A DNA stretch of 7,958 bases from Alphaproteobacteria bacterium (GTDB taxonomy: Bacteria > Pseudomonadota > Alphaproteobacteria > UBA828): the NCBI GenBank assembly GCA_029937205.1, contig JAPYQV010000105.1, forward strand, positions 1 to 7,958. Reading direction: 5' to 3'. A program made the translations under genes and the position numbers. The notes beneath the pieces are model-generated. The model worked only from the letters and a program-made list of their open reading frames with translations. It did no database searches and was not told where the DNA came from. Below, in pieces: positions 6,857-7,958 of the stretch; position 1 is the first letter of the stretch, and each line of letters starts with the position of its first letter.

Positions 6857-6986
6857 GGCGCAAATGTTAGCGGAGCTCGAAGTTCGGCGCCATGACTATC
6901 AAGTTGGACCTAACAACTAGCGCTCGAAATTGCGCCCGGTTTGGCTCTATAGCGGGCGCGCGGATAATTCGGCAAGGAGACGGAAA
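6857..6986. promoter_or_regulatory. divergent intergenic region between transporter and molybdoenzyme genes
   Basis: These 130 bases must carry both promoters. Candidate rightward elements are TTGGCT (6941-6946), 16 bases, GATAAT (6963-6968), but this would start transcription almost at the ribosome-binding site. A weak leftward pair is TTGCCG (minus, 6975-6970), 18 bases, TATAGA (minus, 6951-6946). Repeats present are an inverted pair AGTTG (6902-6906) and CAACT (6914-6918), a direct pair GCTCGAA (6875-6881 and 6922-6928), each followed by RTT, and an inverted pair GGCGCAA (6857-6863) and TTGCGCC (6930-6936). They could be operator sites for a regulator encoded outside the window. Confidence 0.4.
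6974..6980 (+). promoter_or_regulatory. strong ribosome-binding site of the molybdoenzyme gene
   Basis: AAGGAGA lies 6 bases before the ATG at 6987, close to the ideal Shine-Dalgarno sequence and spacing. It fixes the start of the oxidoreductase gene. Confidence 0.8.
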
Positions 6987-7958
6987 ATGGCGGACACACA
7001 AGTGATCAAGGGCTGCTGCCCTCTGGACTGCCCGGACACCTGCGCCTGGCTCGCCCATGTCGAGGACGGCAAGGTTACGCGCGTGGTCGGCGACAAGGAT
7101 AACCCGTTTACGCGCGGCGTGCTGTGCGCCAAGGTCAACGACTATCCGGCCCGCACCTATTCCCCCGACCGCCTGCTCCATCCGCTGCGCCGCGTCGGCA
7201 AAAAAGGAGATGGCAAGTACGAGCGCATTTCGTGGCAGGAGGCGATCGACAATATCGCCGAGCGCTTCGACAAGATCATCAAAGAGCACGGCGCCGAAGC
7301 ACTGATGCCGGTGAGCTATTACGGCTCCATGGGCGCCATGCAAAAACACGCCCCGATGCGCCTGCTCAATGCCCTCGGCGCCTCCGACATGCATGGTGAA
7401 ATTTGCGCCGCTCCCACCATCGCCATTCTCGGTGCCGGTCATAACGTCGGCTTCGATCCGGAAGATTATGTGCACGCCAAACTCATTATCCTGTGGGGCG
7501 TGAACGTGCTCTCGACCGGCCACCATCATTGGCATTTCATCAATGAGGCGCGCAAGCGCCACGGCACGCGCATCATTTGCATCGACTCCCGGCGCACCCG
7601 CACGGCAGTGCAGTGCGACGAGCATATCGCCATTCGCGCCGGTAGCGATGCCGCGCTTGCCGCCGGCATGGCGCGCATCATGTTCACTGAGGATTTGGCC
7701 GATCTCGACTATGCCGGGCAGATCGCACATGACATCGATGCCTACCGCGAACAGATCGAGCCGTGGACGCCGGAGCGCGTGGCCGAGACTTGCGACATCG
7801 ACGTCGAAACCGTCATCGCCCTGGCACGCGACTTCGCCAACGCCCGGCCGGCAATGATCCGCGGCGGCATCGGCCCGCAGCAAAACGCGCACGGCGAAGC
7901 GCTGGTCTGGGGCCTCTCGGCGCTCAGCACGCTGGCCGGCCATAGCCGCATGCCGGGC
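6987..7958 (+). CDS. molybdopterin-dependent oxidoreductase, N-terminal part (runs off the window)
   Basis: The frame is open from the ATG at 6987 to the last base (324 residues), roughly the first half of a protein that in this superfamily is usually about 700 residues or more. The N-terminal [4Fe-4S] motif is complete: C11, C15, C19 and C47 (CPLDCPDTC, then RGVLC). YSPDRLLHPLRRVG (58-71) and ERISWQEAID (79-88) follow, the standard joining region of DMSO-reductase-family enzymes. C140 in HGEICAAPT sits where the molybdenum-coordinating Cys, Ser or selenocysteine is normally found. The segment ILWGVNVLSTGHHHWHFI (168-185) and IDSRRTRTA (199-207) belong to the bis-MGD-binding region. No Tat signal is present, so the enzyme is probably cytoplasmic. 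The substrate is not identifiable: this broad group includes uncharacterised YyaE-like oxidoreductases, thiosulfate reductase-like enzymes and formate dehydrogenase-like enzymes. It is divergent from the TRAP transporter genes. Confidence 0.93.
   Translation, partial: MADTQVIKGCCPLDCPDTCAWLAHVEDGKVTRVVGDKDNPFTRGVLCAKVNDYPARTYSPDRLLHPLRRVGKKGDGKYERISWQEAIDNIAERFDKIIKEHGAEALMPVSYYGSMGAMQKHAPMRLLNALGASDMHGEICAAPTIAILGAGHNVGFDPEDYVHAKLIILWGVNVLSTGHHHWHFINEARKRHGTRIICIDSRRTRTAVQCDEHIAIRAGSDAALAAGMARIMFTEDLADLDYAGQIAHDIDAYREQIEPWTPERVAETCDIDVETVIALARDFANARPAMIRGGIGPQQNAHGEALVWGLSALSTLAGHSRMPG

Noticed and set aside
6867..6893. Eight-codon leader frame (MAPNFELR) upstream of the TAXI receptor gene
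   Set aside because: No ribosome-binding site and no repeated regulatory codons; a frame this short is expected by chance.
6941..6968. TTGGCT-16-GATAAT as the promoter of the molybdoenzyme gene
   Set aside because: Box matches are reasonable, but initiation would fall at about 6975, inside the ribosome-binding site, so it was mentioned only as a candidate within the intergenic entry.
6867..7943. 358-residue open frame on the minus strand opposite the molybdoenzyme gene
   Set aside because: Shadow frame: the plus strand encodes a clear molybdopterin oxidoreductase with its cysteine motif and a strong ribosome-binding site. The opposite reading shows no recognisable family and is rich in residues typical of antisense GC-rich frames.

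Overview
The window reads as GC-rich chromosomal DNA from a proteobacterium, most likely an alphaproteobacterium. The reasons are the alphaproteobacterial form of phosphoserine aminotransferase next to serA, a TAXI-type TRAP transporter with a fused DctQM permease, and codon use that is G/C-heavy at third positions. No insertion sequence, CRISPR array, tRNA or rRNA was seen. The assignment is inference from gene families; no database search was run.

Layout. Positions 1-155 hold the left edge, possibly with the first codons of a leftward gene, then an island of very AT-rich DNA (about 62-120) that looks like a promoter region, followed by a small hairpin. A rightward gene (ORF 156-890) encodes a PKHD-type Fe(II)/2-oxoglutarate dioxygenase of the PiuC/YbiX family. 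Its real start codon is unclear. It converges, with only 12 bases between stops, on a leftward block running from 6856 down to 903. In transcription order that block is a TAXI-family TRAP substrate-binding protein (6856-5810), a fused TRAP permease (5810-3729, one-base overlap with the binding protein), serC (3675-2506) and serA (2480-903). A good promoter candidate for serC-serA overlaps the stop codon of the permease, so the transporter pair and the serine pair are probably two transcription units that may also read through. From 6987 to the right edge a rightward gene encodes the N-terminal half of a molybdopterin oxidoreductase with an N-terminal [4Fe-4S] cysteine motif. It is divergent from the transporter across a 130-base intergenic region that carries several short repeats.

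How the genes work together. SerA and SerC catalyse the first two steps of the phosphorylated serine pathway (3-phosphoglycerate to phosphohydroxypyruvate to phosphoserine). The TAXI receptor and fused permease form one sodium- or proton-coupled importer for an unknown, probably anionic, organic substrate. The divergent molybdoenzyme may act on that substrate, but this rests on gene order alone. The dioxygenase belongs to a family usually found with iron uptake genes; no such partner is visible here.

Most of the window is ordinary housekeeping and transport. The points most worth a second look are the missing canonical start codon of the dioxygenase, the serC leader/promoter architecture, and the transporter-molybdoenzyme divergent pair.
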